Below are positions 1 to 10,038 of a DNA stretch of 52,646 nucleotides, piece by piece. This DNA comes from DATHGT01 sp035317605 (lineage in GTDB: Bacteria; Methylomirabilota; Methylomirabilia; Rokubacteriales; CSP1-6). Every line of letters starts with the position of its first letter. The stretch's first letter is position 1. The stretch is taken from contig DATHGT010000174.1 in the NCBI GenBank assembly GCA_035317605.1, forward strand, positions 1-52,646, given 5' to 3'. The translations under genes and the position numbers were made by a program. The notes under the pieces were generated by a model, which was not told the DNA's origin, ran no database searches, and saw only the letters and a list, made by a program, of their open reading frames with translations.

Positions 1-2
1 TG

Positions 3-2858
3 GAGGGTGAGTTCTGCGCCAGCGTGGACCTGCTCTTCTTCTCCCTCGAGGGATGCGTCTCGATCTCGATCGGCACCGATCCGGGCGCCGCCGTGCCCGT
101 TCCACCAAACCCATTGGTTGGCATCGACCTGACCGATCGGCGCGGCCTCGTCACCGGCCACGCCGCGGCCAGCGGCGCCCTCGGCCCCGAGCACACGGCC
201 TGGCCGGACACGGCGCCTGTGCTGCACTTCAGCCACTACGTCGAGACCGCGCTGGGGGCCGGATCGGCCTTCGGGGCGCCGGTGGGAGTGCCGGGGCCGG
301 TCTGGAGCGGCACCAGCGAGCTGAAATACGCCTACCGGGTGACGAAGCTCGAGCTGCTCGAGGCCGGGGTCCCGCTGAGCGGACCGTTCGACGCGGCCTG
401 GTGGCTGCCGTCGAGCCGGCCGGCGGTGACCGACGCCGCCGATCCGCCGCCGGGGGAGGTGGAGGGGAGGGAACTATCGCTCTTGAGCTGGCACCCCGCC
501 CCGTGGGCGCGCAACCTCGGCAGCAGCGGCGCCGAAGCGCGGGGCGACCCGGCCGCCACGCTCGGCCGGGTGTGCACGCCGTCGCCGACGCCCGAGCGAG
601 TCTGCCTGCGGGGCGAGCGCGCCCGCCGCGACGGGGTGAATCGGGTCGAGCTTCGCTCCAGCCGACCCAGCCCGCCGCCGTTCCCCAGCACGCTGCGCAT
701 CGTCGGCCGCGAATCGCTGGGGACGTTCGAAGCCGCGGCCTTGCTCGACTTCGCCATCGAGAGCGGCTACACGCTGGTGGCCGGTCGCGTCGAGCGTCTG
801 TCCGTGCCGTCGCCTCTCGACGCCGACATCATCAGGGCCTACGAGCTCCCGTATCTGTCGCGCAACGGGCGATTGCTCACCACGCTGAGCTTCGCCGGCA
901 CGATCGCCCCCGCCGCGGTCGCGCCGGAGCTGGTGCTCGCGCTGACCCTCGGCGCCAAGGAAGCGCCGATCCCGGAGTGCGACGAGTACACGGATCTGAA
1001 GATCGGCACGCGAATGCCGCTCACCTTCAGCCACGGCGAGCTGCGGTACGAGACGCTCAATCGCGCGACGCCGCTCCGCGTGGTCGACCGGGTCCCCGCC
1101 GGCAAGCCCGACGGAACGCCGGAGCTACAGTTCCCCGCCAAGGGGTTCCGCGTTCGGGCCCCGTTGCCGGTGGCGGGCGTGTCCGTGCACCTCCGGCAGG
1201 CGGGACGCACGGCGATTCAGGTCCGCGCGTTCGACGGGCACGGCGCGGTGGTCGACACGGCCAAGACGACGCGCCAGAACGTCCTCGAGCCGGTCACGGT
1301 CAGCGGCCCCGACATCCGCGCGGTCGTGGTGACCGGCGGCGGCGGCCGTTCGGTGGTCGCCCGCGTCTGTTTCCAATTCGAGGCAGCCAAGACCGTGGCG
1401 GACGAGCCGCGGGTGAGCGGGACGCTGGTCGATGGCCAGACACACCCATGGAAGGCCGAGGCGCTGGGGCCCGTGGTCAGCGGTCCGGATGGCCGGCGGT
1501 GTCGCTTCGTTCGGTACACGCCGGCCGTGGCCGGGACCTGGAAGGGCGTGCGGATCGACCCCTGGGCGCGCGAGCACGTCGGCATCGTCAGCGCCTGCGC
1601 GCTGAGCTGGGCGGCGGCCGACGCCCACGATCGCGATCAGCAGGCGCGGCTGGATCTCTCCGGTCTCTGGAACGACCGCGGCCAGAGCGGCGTCGCTGCG
1701 CGTCCGGAGCTGCTGAACGCCGGCACCACGTATCAGGTCCGGGTCCAGTGTCAGTATCAGGGCTGGCGGCGGACCGACGACGAGCCGGAGCCGTCGCCGA
1801 TCGATCCCGCCAAGTGGCTCGACCTGCCTCAGGCGACGTACTCGTTCCGCACGGCGGACGCGGCCGCGGCGTCGACGGCGCCGCCGGATCTCAGGGACGA
1901 ATCGGTCTTCGACGCGCGCGGCGTCGCCCGCTATCTCCTGGGCTTCGAGCCCGACGGGACGGCCGCCCCGCACTTCCGGGCCGATCCGCTCCAGGCGCTC
2001 TTCTCGGTCGATCATCTCGATCTGCTGCTGAGCCGATACGGCCGGTCCCTGGCCCTCAAGCTCCGGCGGACCAATCCGCCGCCGGGCTCGCTTCACGGAG
2101 TGGCCACACCACCGGACGTGCCGGCGACGGTCACCAGGCACCCATTGGTCGAGATTCGTCAGCCCGCGTCGGATCGGCGGATGCTCGAGACGGCGCGCGC
2201 GGCGCCGTGTCTCACCCAGCCCCCGCCGGCGCTCGGGGGCACGACGCTGGACATCGCCGCCGACCTCGAGCCGGGCGGCGAGTACGACTTGCTCCTCGTG
2301 GCGCCGCCGGCGAACGATCCCGCGTCCGATGAGGTGCTCGTCGCCCGCGCCCACTTCAAGGCCTCGCGCCACCGCGATCCGGTCGGACTCATCGAATCGC
2401 TGGGGTTCGGCGTGAGCCGCCCGAACCCGATCCTGCCGCACGAGGCCGTGGTGACCGGCGCCATGCCGACGACGCCGTCGCTCCGCGACGACGCGGCGCT
2501 GGATGCCACGCTGGTCTCGCTGGGCCTCGACCCGTTCCCGTTGCCGAAGTCGCCGCGGACGACCCTGCTCTGGCGGAACCAGAACGGCTTCAAGCTGGCT
2601 GGTGTCCTGCTGGAGGCGGACGAGCCGTTCGAACGGGGAATCAGGACGCGCGTGATCAATCTCACCCTCGGCGCCGCCACCCTCGTGCCCCGGCGCAGCA
2701 ACGCCGCCGGCACGCGCATGCTGCTGGCCGCCGACGGATTGATTGCGGTTGGAGCAAACGATCTCCTCTCGCTCCTGCTGCAGCAGCCGTCCGGGCTGAC
2801 GACCGCTCGGCGTTACCTGGCCGGCGGCCCGCGGTTCGCCGCCCTGGAGACCGTGTGA
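3..2858 (+). CDS. Large protein of unknown function, 5' end outside the window
   Basis: The reading frame is open to the window edge (E-G-E-F-C-A-S precede the first possible GTG at 24), so this is the C-terminal part, at least 951 residues, of a larger protein. The first visible residues (VDLLFFSLEGCVSISIG) look like alternating beta strands, as at the end of a beta-rich repeat region. The rest is rich in Pro, Gly and Asp with many short beta-type segments and no catalytic motif or membrane segment I recognise. Its TGA overlaps the GTG of the next gene (GTGA), so the two are translationally coupled, and a third huge protein follows. The trio looks like one functional unit, possibly a surface or particle-associated assembly, but no family can be named. 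Confidence 0.75.
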   Translation, partial: EGEFCASVDLLFFSLEGCVSISIGTDPGAAVPVPPNPLVGIDLTDRRGLVTGHAAASGALGPEHTAWPDTAPVLHFSHYVETALGAGSAFGAPVGVPGPVWSGTSELKYAYRVTKLELLEAGVPLSGPFDAAWWLPSSRPAVTDAADPPPGEVEGRELSLLSWHPAPWARNLGSSGAEARGDPAATLGRVCTPSPTPERVCLRGERARRDGVNRVELRSSRPSPPPFPSTLRIVGRESLGTFEAAALLDFAIESGYTLVAGRVERLSVPSPLDADIIRAYELPYLSRNGRLLTTLSFAGTIAPAAVAPELVLALTLGAKEAPIPECDEYTDLKIGTRMPLTFSHGELRYETLNRATPLRVVDRVPAGKPDGTPELQFPAKGFRVRAPLPVAGVSVHLRQAGRTAIQVRAFDGHGAVVDTAKTTRQNVLEPVTVSGPDIRAVVVTGGGGRSVVARVCFQFEAAKTVADEPRVSGTLVDGQTHPWKAEALGPVVSGPDGRRCRFVRYTPAVAGTWKGVRIDPWAREHVGIVSACALSWAAADAHDRDQQARLDLSGLWNDRGQSGVAARPELLNAGTTYQVRVQCQYQGWRRTDDEPEPSPIDPAKWLDLPQATYSFRTADAAAASTAPPDLRDESVFDARGVARYLLGFEPDGTAAPHFRADPLQALFSVDHLDLLLSRYGRSLALKLRRTNPPPGSLHGVATPPDVPATVTRHPLVEIRQPASDRRMLETARAAPCLTQPPPALGGTTLDIAADLEPGGEYDLLLVAPPANDPASDEVLVARAHFKASRHRDPVGLIESLGFGVSRPNPILPHEAVVTGAMPTTPSLRDDAALDATLVSLGLDPFPLPKSPRTTLLWRNQNGFKLAGVLLEADEPFERGIRTRVINLTLGAATLVPRRSNAAGTRMLLAADGLIAVGANDLLSLLLQQPSGLTTARRYLAGGPRFAALETV

Positions 2859-5800
2859 GCGCGCCCGCCCCGCGCTGGGCGTTCAACGCGCAGGCCATCG
2901 ACGGGGCCGGAGATCCCCACCTGGCGCCCGGGATCCATCTCCGCCTCATCCCGTCGCAGCTGCTCGGCCTGCCCGCCGCGCCGTTCACGGTGTTTCGGCA
3001 GGACCTGGGCGTCGGCGGCAGCAAGGCCCAGCTGCGGACCGACATCACCTGGAGCGATCGGTTCGGCGCGCCCAGAATTCCCCCGTTCGACCTGACCGAC
3101 TCCACCCCGATGACCGGCTGGCTGCCACCGCCGGCGAGCGGCGTGTGCTGCTGGATCGAGGTCGATGTCGTGCCCGCGACCAAGGGCAAGCTCCGCGTGG
3201 ACGCCGTGATCGGAACGCCGCGCGGCGAAGCGGTGGCCGGCCGTCTCAATCAGCCGCCTTTCCAGTTCGGCGCCTCGCGGATCGAGCGGGTCGTGGTGCA
3301 GGGGGCGGGCCGCGTCAACGGCGTGCGCTGGATCGACGCTCGATCGCTCCTCAAGCGCGGGAAGCTCTGGCGTGCGCTGGCGTTGCCGGTGGCGAGCGGA
3401 CCGCGCTACGGTGGCATTCCCAACGCGCCCACGCTGGCGATGCAGCGCGTGCGGCGCGGCGCGCCGACCCGGCTCGGGTTACACGAGGCGCCGCAGGCCG
3501 TCGATCCGTCGAGCGCCCCGCCCGCCACGCCCGCCATGGAAGAGGGGCGCATTCAAGCGCTCATACCCATCGTTCAGCCCTGGCTCGACCCGCTCCTGAC
3601 CGATCTCAGCGCGCCGGCCTACCTGCTCGAGCGGATCGAGCACGTCCTGGACGAGCACGGGATCGAGCGCGGCGGAGCGCGGATCAATGTCCTCGGCCTG
3701 CTGATGCAAGCGGCGCTCGACCCCGGCGTCGGCCGTTGGCTGGGATTCTCCGACGTCGACGAGGCCCCTCCGACCACGGCCCCGGGCGCGGTCATCGCCT
3801 ACGTGGTGCGCGGCCTCTGGAAGGCGGATCCTCGTCGAATCGGCGATCTCGTCGCCACGCTGCCGCCGGACGCGCTCACGACTCCCTCGACTCTGCTGAC
3901 TCGGCTCGTGACCGGCATCCGGTTGAAGGGCGGTCCGCCCGGACCGTTCCTCGATCTGTGGACGGTCGCCTGCGCGACGGTCGCCAATCCTCCGCTGCGC
4001 CCGAGCGCTCCGCGGCTGGACGCGCCGGTCAACGGACCGTGGATGCCCCTGTTGCCGCCGGCGGCCCAGCGTGAGGTCGTGGTCCCGCTCAGCGGGGTGG
4101 TCTCCGGCGCCGTCATCGGTCTCGCTCGACGCGAGGGCGCCGGCCTCGTGGGGCTGAACGCCAGAACGCCCGCCGGCCGTGGCGTCTCGCTGGTGCCGGC
4201 GGTCCCGAGCGGCGCGATGAGCGTCGGTGAAGGGGAGGTGGCTGATCGAACCGCGCCTCCCGAGGCCGTTGCGTACCGTGCGGCGCAGGCGGACTGGTTC
4301 GGCCGCTGGAGCGAGTGGTCCGAGCGCGCGGCCCCGGCGGGCGTGCGTCCGGCACCGCCGCGTCCGGTCGTCCACGCGACCTACGTCGCTCCGGGCGTCG
4401 ACGCCGACGGAAACTTGACCACGCCGTCCGGCATCATCGACGTCAGCGTGGCCGTGCCCGAGGTCGACGCGCTCCCGCCCGGCTCGGCGCTGCTCGCGGC
4501 GCTGGAGGTCGCGGTCGACGGCGTGGTGACGTCGATCGGCGTGCCGGCCTCGGGCCCGCCGCCGACGCTGGTGGTCTCGCGCGACGGCCCGGCGCTCCAG
4601 CGCGCGGACTCGCAGGCGGTCACGATCGTGGCTCGGTGGATCAACACGCTCGGAGCACCTTCGGTCGACTCCGAGCCGGTCACGCTGCTGCTGAGCGACC
4701 CGCGTCCGCCGAGCGCGCTCACGATGGCGACCGCGCTGCGCTACGCGGCCCGGCCCGACGCGACGGGCCAGGCGCGGGTGGCGCTGACGTGGTCGCCGCA
4801 GCCGGGCCAGCAGCGCTTCCGCGTCTTCTACACCGACGAGACGCGGGTGACCGCACGGCTCCAGAAGATCGTGGCCCAGAACCTGCCCGCCAAACCCGCC
4901 GCCCAGACCGTGCTGGCGGCCCTGGGCGACGCGGCGACGGTGGTCGATCGAGCGGCCGCCCTCACCAGCGACCCCGCGCTGCTGTCACGCGAGATGTTCG
5001 AGCAGGTCACCGCGCGCCCGATCGAGCGGCCGGCGGCCGGCCAGGTCCGCTTCGAGCACGCGCTCTCCGGATCGCTGCGGGTGCTCTCGCTGTACCGGGT
5101 GGTGGCGGTGAGCGGATCCAACGTGGAGATCCCGTTCGGGGCCGCCCCGCTGATCCCGGTGGCGGTGCCGAACAACCCCACGCCGCCGACCCCGCTGGTG
5201 ACGGCCGAGCCCGTGCTGGCGCCGGCCGGCGCGGCAGCACCAAAGGTGAGAGTGACAATTCGCGTGCCGCGGGGCCTGGTCCCCGCGGTGGAGTTCCGCC
5301 TGCGTCGGAGCTCGGCGCTCTCCGCCGACCCGCTGCAGATGCCCATCGCGGCCACGGGAGCGATGCCGCCGGCGGGCGCCGACGGCGCGCAGGTCGTCGA
5401 GGTGCTCGACGCGGGCGCCTCCGAGATCGTCCCCGGCGGAACCCTGCGCGACTGGCTCACCTACAGCTGGCGGTCGGAGGTGCGCGCCGCGGCGGAGCCG
5501 GGGGCGGGCGGTCCGGCCGGGCGCTGGAGCGTGGCCAGCGCCCCGGCCCAGGTCACGCTGGTGCCGCTCGACCCTCCGCGTCCGGCCCAGGCGCTGGCCA
5601 CGGCGCCGAGCGGTGCCGGGACGGAAGTCAGCTGGGAGCATCCGGAGCCGCTGCGGGCGGGGAGCGTGGGGAGCTATCGGTTCGACGTGTACCGCACCCT
5701 CCCCAACGACCGCGCCCGCTTTGGCGGCACCCTGTCGGCGGAAGCCTCGCCGGCCGACGGCGGGCGGCTGCCCGACCGGACCGGGCGCTTCCGACTGGTC

Positions 5801-5896
5801 GACGCCGACGCGCCGGTGTCCGGCACCCGCTATCGCGTGGTCGTCGTCGATCCGCTCGGTCGGACGAGTCCGCCGGCCGAGATCGCGGTGGGCTGA
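2855..5896 (+). CDS. Large protein with fibronectin-III-like C-terminal segments
   Basis: 1013 residues, GTG start inside the GTGA overlap with the upstream stop. No signal peptide or transmembrane helix is visible. From about residue 620 onward there are two or three stretches with fibronectin type III character: a Pro-rich entry, V-A-L-T-W-S-P and V-S-W-E-H-P strands, then R-F-R-V-F-Y or Y-R-F-D-V-Y-R strands, ending with R-Y-R-V-V-V-V-D-P-L-G-R-T-S-P-P just before the C-terminus. Such domains usually mediate protein or carbohydrate contacts. The N-terminal 600 residues are unassigned. It sits in the middle of a three-gene operon of giant proteins; a structural or adhesive role is inferred only from domain style and size. 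Confidence 0.75.
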   Translation: MSAPAPRWAFNAQAIDGAGDPHLAPGIHLRLIPSQLLGLPAAPFTVFRQDLGVGGSKAQLRTDITWSDRFGAPRIPPFDLTDSTPMTGWLPPPASGVCCWIEVDVVPATKGKLRVDAVIGTPRGEAVAGRLNQPPFQFGASRIERVVVQGAGRVNGVRWIDARSLLKRGKLWRALALPVASGPRYGGIPNAPTLAMQRVRRGAPTRLGLHEAPQAVDPSSAPPATPAMEEGRIQALIPIVQPWLDPLLTDLSAPAYLLERIEHVLDEHGIERGGARINVLGLLMQAALDPGVGRWLGFSDVDEAPPTTAPGAVIAYVVRGLWKADPRRIGDLVATLPPDALTTPSTLLTRLVTGIRLKGGPPGPFLDLWTVACATVANPPLRPSAPRLDAPVNGPWMPLLPPAAQREVVVPLSGVVSGAVIGLARREGAGLVGLNARTPAGRGVSLVPAVPSGAMSVGEGEVADRTAPPEAVAYRAAQADWFGRWSEWSERAAPAGVRPAPPRPVVHATYVAPGVDADGNLTTPSGIIDVSVAVPEVDALPPGSALLAALEVAVDGVVTSIGVPASGPPPTLVVSRDGPALQRADSQAVTIVARWINTLGAPSVDSEPVTLLLSDPRPPSALTMATALRYAARPDATGQARVALTWSPQPGQQRFRVFYTDETRVTARLQKIVAQNLPAKPAAQTVLAALGDAATVVDRAAALTSDPALLSREMFEQVTARPIERPAAGQVRFEHALSGSLRVLSLYRVVAVSGSNVEIPFGAAPLIPVAVPNNPTPPTPLVTAEPVLAPAGAAAPKVRVTIRVPRGLVPAVEFRLRRSSALSADPLQMPIAATGAMPPAGADGAQVVEVLDAGASEIVPGGTLRDWLTYSWRSEVRAAAEPGAGGPAGRWSVASAPAQVTLVPLDPPRPAQALATAPSGAGTEVSWEHPEPLRAGSVGSYRFDVYRTLPNDRARFGGTLSAEASPADGGRLPDRTGRFRLVDADAPVSGTRYRVVVVDPLGRTSPPAEIAVG

Positions 5897-5907
5897 GGAG
5901 GACTGAC

Positions 5908-8900
5908 GTGGCGACACTCGCTCCCGATCCCGCAACCCTCGGTCTCGGCTCGCCGGTCGTCGGGCCGTGGTTCTCGAAGGACATCCTGCTGGGCGCGCCC
6001 AATGACGACCTTTCGGTCACGGTGGCGCTCGACGACGGGGTGGACTGGTTCCCGCCGGCGACCGGGACCTTCAGCGTGCTCGTGGCCAGTGATCCGCGGC
6101 CGCTGTCGCTCGCCCACCTTCGCCAGGCGTCGGGCGCGTCGGCCTTCACGACCGGCCGACTGGTCGGCCTCTTCCGGCTGCTGGCCCCGGTCGAAGAGCG
6201 GCTCGACGCGCTGATGTCCGTCCTTCCCTCGGCCGATCCCGGCGCCACCGCCGGGGTGCCGACCCGGTCGCGCGTGCGCTACGTGGCCCTGGAGCTGCCG
6301 GACGATCCGCCGACGCTCGGCACGCTGATCAACCGGCTCTCTCCGGGATTTCCGAACAAGCCGGACGGAACCTCGATGACCCAGGAAGAGAAGGCCGAGC
6401 ACGTCGGGCTGAAGCTATCCGGCGAGACCCTCACGAACGGACCGACACCGATGAGTGATCTCAAGCGGCCCGGCTTCCCGGGCGGCGTCGGCGAGAAGCT
6501 GCTGGGCTTCCCGACCGACACGACGGCCCGGCTCTGGGCCTTCGACACGGCCGGGCGGGCGATCGATCCCGGCGCGGTCGCGGCCTGGTGGTCGTTCCTC
6601 GCGACCAGCTTTCAGAACCTGTTCGTCGAGGGACAGGTCGCGCGCACCGCGCGGGCGCAGGCGCGATTGACCGTGCATCTGGTCAATCCCCACGAGGGTG
6701 CGCTCGACCCCGTCCTGGACGGCCGGCTCGCGTTCCTGAATCTCGACGGCAGCGGACCGCTCCGCGAGGCGGCGGCGGCCGGCAACGTCCAGCTCAGCTT
6801 CGACCCGGCCGATCCGGACAATCCGGACGACGCGCCCCTGCCGCGCATGGCGTTGCTGCCCAACGGTCGCTACGCGAGCGAGCTGACGCTCTGGCCCGCG
6901 GGGCCGGTCGGGACTCCAACGATCACGCGGGACTTCGTCCGGGTCGCGGTGACCGACGTCGAGGCGCATCTCGTCGGCCAGCGGCGCGCCACGACGGCGC
7001 TCGCCGACACGCCGGCGGCACGGCGCGCGGCCGATCAGGATCGCGCGAGCACGCGGGTGCCCGTCTCGCGAACCGTCGGCCCCCTCTTTCGCGATACCGC
7101 CGACGCGGCCGCCGACGCCGCGGTGGCGCTCTTCGCGAGCGCCGATCCCACGCGGCTGGTGACGTCCGTCCTCAGCCGTGACTGGGGCGGTCTCGACGCG
7201 CTCACGCTGCCCGACGTCGATCCGCCGGACTCGCTTCCGGACTTGACGGTCTCGGCGCTCGTCGGAGGGGGAACGGCCCAGGGTGGGACGGTCGCGGGCC
7301 AGCGCGCCCTGCTCGATCTCCAGCTGGGCGCGTCCCTCGCCGGGGCTTGGGTTCGCGCCTGGACCCAGGGCTTCGATCCGGACCAGGGCCGTCACGTCAG
7401 ACTCGACGGCGGCGCCGGCGTGGTTCGGGCCGATGGGCGGGTGACGATGGTGGCTGACCTCGCCGACGGCGACGTCTCACCGAACGCTCCGATGGGCGCC
7501 GACGTCGAGATCGTCACGGCTCGAGCCACGCGTCTCTACATGGACCAGCGCTTCCTTCGGCCAGCCCCCGTCGGCGGCCAACCTCTCTCGATCGGCCAGG
7601 TGAACGGCCAGATCATCCTCTGCGAGATCGGCCAGGTCTTCGGCGCCGGGCTTCCGAACGACTCGGTGCCGCCCGGCGTCACGCTGGCCGCCCCCGACGA
7701 CGGGCCCGCACTGATCGATCGTTCCTCGCTGGCCGCCGCCGTGTTCCGCGGCGACACGCTGGTTCGCGGACTCGCCGCCGGTGACGCGGTCGCGCTGACC
7801 GAGCCGGCCTTCATCCGCGAGCCCGACGGCGACAGCGTCGCGCTGCTGAGCGCCACGGGCGCGACGGTGGAACAGATCGAGCGCGGCGGACTGCTGCTGG
7901 CATCACAGCCGGGCGCGCCGCTGCCGACGATGGAGCGACTCGAGATCGCGGCGGCCACGGTCGGGGCAGGGGGCGCGCGCGGCGTGGTGGCATCGACGCC
8001 CGCATTCAGTCGCTTTCACGAGCTGCTCCCGCACCAGGCTGGCCACCCCGGAGCGCCCGCCGCCACCGAGATCCACGGGACGGGAGTGGCGCTCGACGGT
8101 CCGGCCGCCGTCGACCTGGCCGAGCTGGTGCGCGACAGGGTCTTTCGCACGACCGCCGACCTGGTCGTCGCGGCGGCCACACCGTTCGTTCGACCGGTGG
8201 ATCCGCCCGGCCCCACGCCGCTGGTGGCGGTGCTGCGCACGGTGGCGGCCGGCGTCGAGGGCGAGCAACCGGCGCTGGCGCAGCTGGCGTTCGGCAACGA
8301 TCCTTTCTTCTTCGAGAAGACCGCGCAGGAGATCCGCGATCGGTTGATCGCCGAGGGCATCACCCCGCCGGCCGCCCTCGATCAGGCGGTGGACAGCATC
8401 GTCCGCGCGCTGGACCGGCGCGTCCTGGTGGCCGGCCGCGGAGCGCGCGACGGGGCGACCTCGCTCGTCGCCGCGCTCGGGCGCGCGGAGGACTTCGTCT
8501 ACATCGAGACGCCGGCGTTCGACGTCCGGGCGTTCGGCGGGGTCGACGATCAGCTTCAGCTCTGGCCGACGCTGGTTCAACGGATGATCGACCGGCCGGC
8601 GTTGCGCGTGCTGATGTGCCTGCCGATCCGGCTGCTGCCCGGCACCCCCGACGCGCTCAGCCGGGTGCGGGACGCCCTGCTGCGCGAGGCGGTGGGCGCG
8701 CTCCTGTTCGCCAACCCCTCCATTCCGTTCCGGATCCAGGCGTTCGCGCCGTCGGCCGGGCCGGGCCGCACGCTCCGCTTCGCCTCGACGACCGTGATCG
8801 TCGACGACGCCTACGCGCTCACCGGTACCACACACCTATGGCGGCGCGGGCTCTCGTTCGACTCGTCCGTGGCCGTCGCGGTCTTCGACGAGACCGTCGA

Positions 8901-9225
8901 GCGGGGCCGACCGGCCGAGATCCGACGGTTTCGGCGGCGCCTGATCGCGGGACGGCTCGGCCTCTCCCCGACGCTGGTCCCCGACGATCCCGGCGAGCTG
9001 ATCGACGCGATCACGCTCCTGGGCACGCGCGGGGGCGGAAGCCGCCTGGCCACGGCGGTCATCGAGCCACCGGATCCCGAGCCGAGCACGGTCGACATCG
9101 ACGCCTGGAACCGCGACGGCAGCCCGCGCGACGACTTCAACGCCGTCGGCTGGCTGGCCGAGCTGACCGCCGACGCCGCCGGCCAGAACGCCCGCACCGA
9201 GATCGAAGCCTCCGTCCGTCCGTAA
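5908..9225 (+). CDS. Large protein with degenerate phospholipase D-like C-terminal module
   Basis: 1105 residues. The GTG at 5908 is preceded by GAGGAGGAC, a strong ribosome site overlapping the end of the previous gene, which decides this start over the much longer open frame upstream. Near residues 860-1000 the sequence follows the layout of a PLD half: E-D-F-V-Y-I-E-T-P-A-F, later T-T-V-I-V-D-D-A-Y-A-L-T-G-T-T-H-L-W-R-R-G-L-S-F-D-S-S. In active PLD enzymes the segment before V-I-V-D-D carries the H-x-K of the HKD motif; here those positions are Ala/Ser/Thr, so catalysis by this half is unlikely. The region before it is unassigned. It is the last gene of the three-protein operon; 30 bp separate it from a transporter ATPase. 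Confidence 0.75.
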   Translation: MATLAPDPATLGLGSPVVGPWFSKDILLGAPNDDLSVTVALDDGVDWFPPATGTFSVLVASDPRPLSLAHLRQASGASAFTTGRLVGLFRLLAPVEERLDALMSVLPSADPGATAGVPTRSRVRYVALELPDDPPTLGTLINRLSPGFPNKPDGTSMTQEEKAEHVGLKLSGETLTNGPTPMSDLKRPGFPGGVGEKLLGFPTDTTARLWAFDTAGRAIDPGAVAAWWSFLATSFQNLFVEGQVARTARAQARLTVHLVNPHEGALDPVLDGRLAFLNLDGSGPLREAAAAGNVQLSFDPADPDNPDDAPLPRMALLPNGRYASELTLWPAGPVGTPTITRDFVRVAVTDVEAHLVGQRRATTALADTPAARRAADQDRASTRVPVSRTVGPLFRDTADAAADAAVALFASADPTRLVTSVLSRDWGGLDALTLPDVDPPDSLPDLTVSALVGGGTAQGGTVAGQRALLDLQLGASLAGAWVRAWTQGFDPDQGRHVRLDGGAGVVRADGRVTMVADLADGDVSPNAPMGADVEIVTARATRLYMDQRFLRPAPVGGQPLSIGQVNGQIILCEIGQVFGAGLPNDSVPPGVTLAAPDDGPALIDRSSLAAAVFRGDTLVRGLAAGDAVALTEPAFIREPDGDSVALLSATGATVEQIERGGLLLASQPGAPLPTMERLEIAAATVGAGGARGVVASTPAFSRFHELLPHQAGHPGAPAATEIHGTGVALDGPAAVDLAELVRDRVFRTTADLVVAAATPFVRPVDPPGPTPLVAVLRTVAAGVEGEQPALAQLAFGNDPFFFEKTAQEIRDRLIAEGITPPAALDQAVDSIVRALDRRVLVAGRGARDGATSLVAALGRAEDFVYIETPAFDVRAFGGVDDQLQLWPTLVQRMIDRPALRVLMCLPIRLLPGTPDALSRVRDALLREAVGALLFANPSIPFRIQAFAPSAGPGRTLRFASTTVIVDDAYALTGTTHLWRRGLSFDSSVAVAVFDETVERGRPAEIRRFRRRLIAGRLGLSPTLVPDDPGELIDAITLLGTRGGGSRLATAVIEPPDPEPSTVDIDAWNRDGSPRDDFNAVGWLAELTADAAGQNARTEIEASVRP

Positions 9226-9255
9226 CGCCGCCGACCCCGCGTAAGATCGCCTGGG

Positions 9256-10038
9256 ATGGCGCGACCGCTGATCGCGATCGAGGGAGTCGGCCGCCGCTTC
9301 GTGACCTTGTCGGGTGCGGTCGAGGCCGTGCGCGACGTATCGCTCTCGGTCACCGAGGGCGAGTTCTGCACCATCATCGGGCCGTCGGGCTGCGGCAAGT
9401 CGACGCTGCTCGGCATGCTCGGTGGTCTCGTCGTGCCCGACGCCGGCCGCGTGCTGATCGCCGGTACCGCGGTGAGGGGGCCCGATCCGCGCTCCGTGGC
9501 CACCGTGTTTCAGGACCCCGGTCTCTTTCCCTGGCGCACGGTCGTCGAGAACATCGAGTTCGGGCTGGAGCTGCAAGGCGTCGACCGGCAGACGCGGCGC
9601 CGGACCGCGACCGACTTGCTCGGGCCGCTGGGGCTGCGCGACTTCGCGGCGAAGTATCCGCGCGAGCTGTCGGGCGGGATGCGGCAGCGCGTGGCCATCG
9701 GCCGCGCGCTGGCCATCGACACGCCCATCGTGCTGATGGACGAGCCGTTCGGGGCGCTCGACGAGCAGACACGCATGCTGATGGGGGAGTGGCTGCTCGA
9801 GATCTGGCGGCGCACGACCAAGACCGTGATCTTCGTGACCCACAGTCTCAACGAGGCGCTGGCTTTGTCGACCCGGGTGGTCGTGATGACGGCGCGGCCG
9901 GGGCGAATCAAGAGCGTGCTCGAGCTGCTTCAGCCGTATCCGCGCGCGATGGAGTCGCCCGAGATGGTGAGCCTGCGCGCCAAGCTCTGGAGCGAGATCC
10001 GCGAAGAATCGTTCAGGGCGATGGGAGATGGGGCGTGA
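9256..10038 (+). CDS. NitT/TauT-type ABC transporter ATP-binding protein
   Basis: 260 residues, ATPase of an ABC importer of the nitrate/sulfonate/taurine (SsuB/TauB) class. Visible motifs: Walker A GPSGCGKST near residue 43, Q-loop V-F-Q-D-P-G-L-F-P-W-R typical of this class, signature LSGGMRQR, Walker B I-V-L-M-D-E-P-F-G-A-L-D and the switch H of F-V-T-H-S-L-N-E-A. The ATG is preceded by TAAGAT eight bases upstream, a possible -10 box of a near-leaderless transcript, rather than by a Shine-Dalgarno sequence. Its TGA overlaps the GTG of the first permease. The matching binding protein is probably the one encoded at 14847-15821 on the other strand. Confidence 0.93.
   Translation: MARPLIAIEGVGRRFVTLSGAVEAVRDVSLSVTEGEFCTIIGPSGCGKSTLLGMLGGLVVPDAGRVLIAGTAVRGPDPRSVATVFQDPGLFPWRTVVENIEFGLELQGVDRQTRRRTATDLLGPLGLRDFAAKYPRELSGGMRQRVAIGRALAIDTPIVLMDEPFGALDEQTRMLMGEWLLEIWRRTTKTVIFVTHSLNEALALSTRVVVMTARPGRIKSVLELLQPYPRAMESPEMVSLRAKLWSEIREESFRAMGDGA

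Noticed and set aside
4315..5907. Long open frame joined in phase to the third giant protein
   Set aside because: Arginine- and glycine-rich translation out of phase with the real gene on the same strand; the ribosome site before 5908 fixes the true start.
8616..10034. Long open frame extending the first NitT/TauT permease upstream
   Set aside because: It overlaps two well-supported genes in another phase; the permease starts naturally at the GTGA overlap at 10035.
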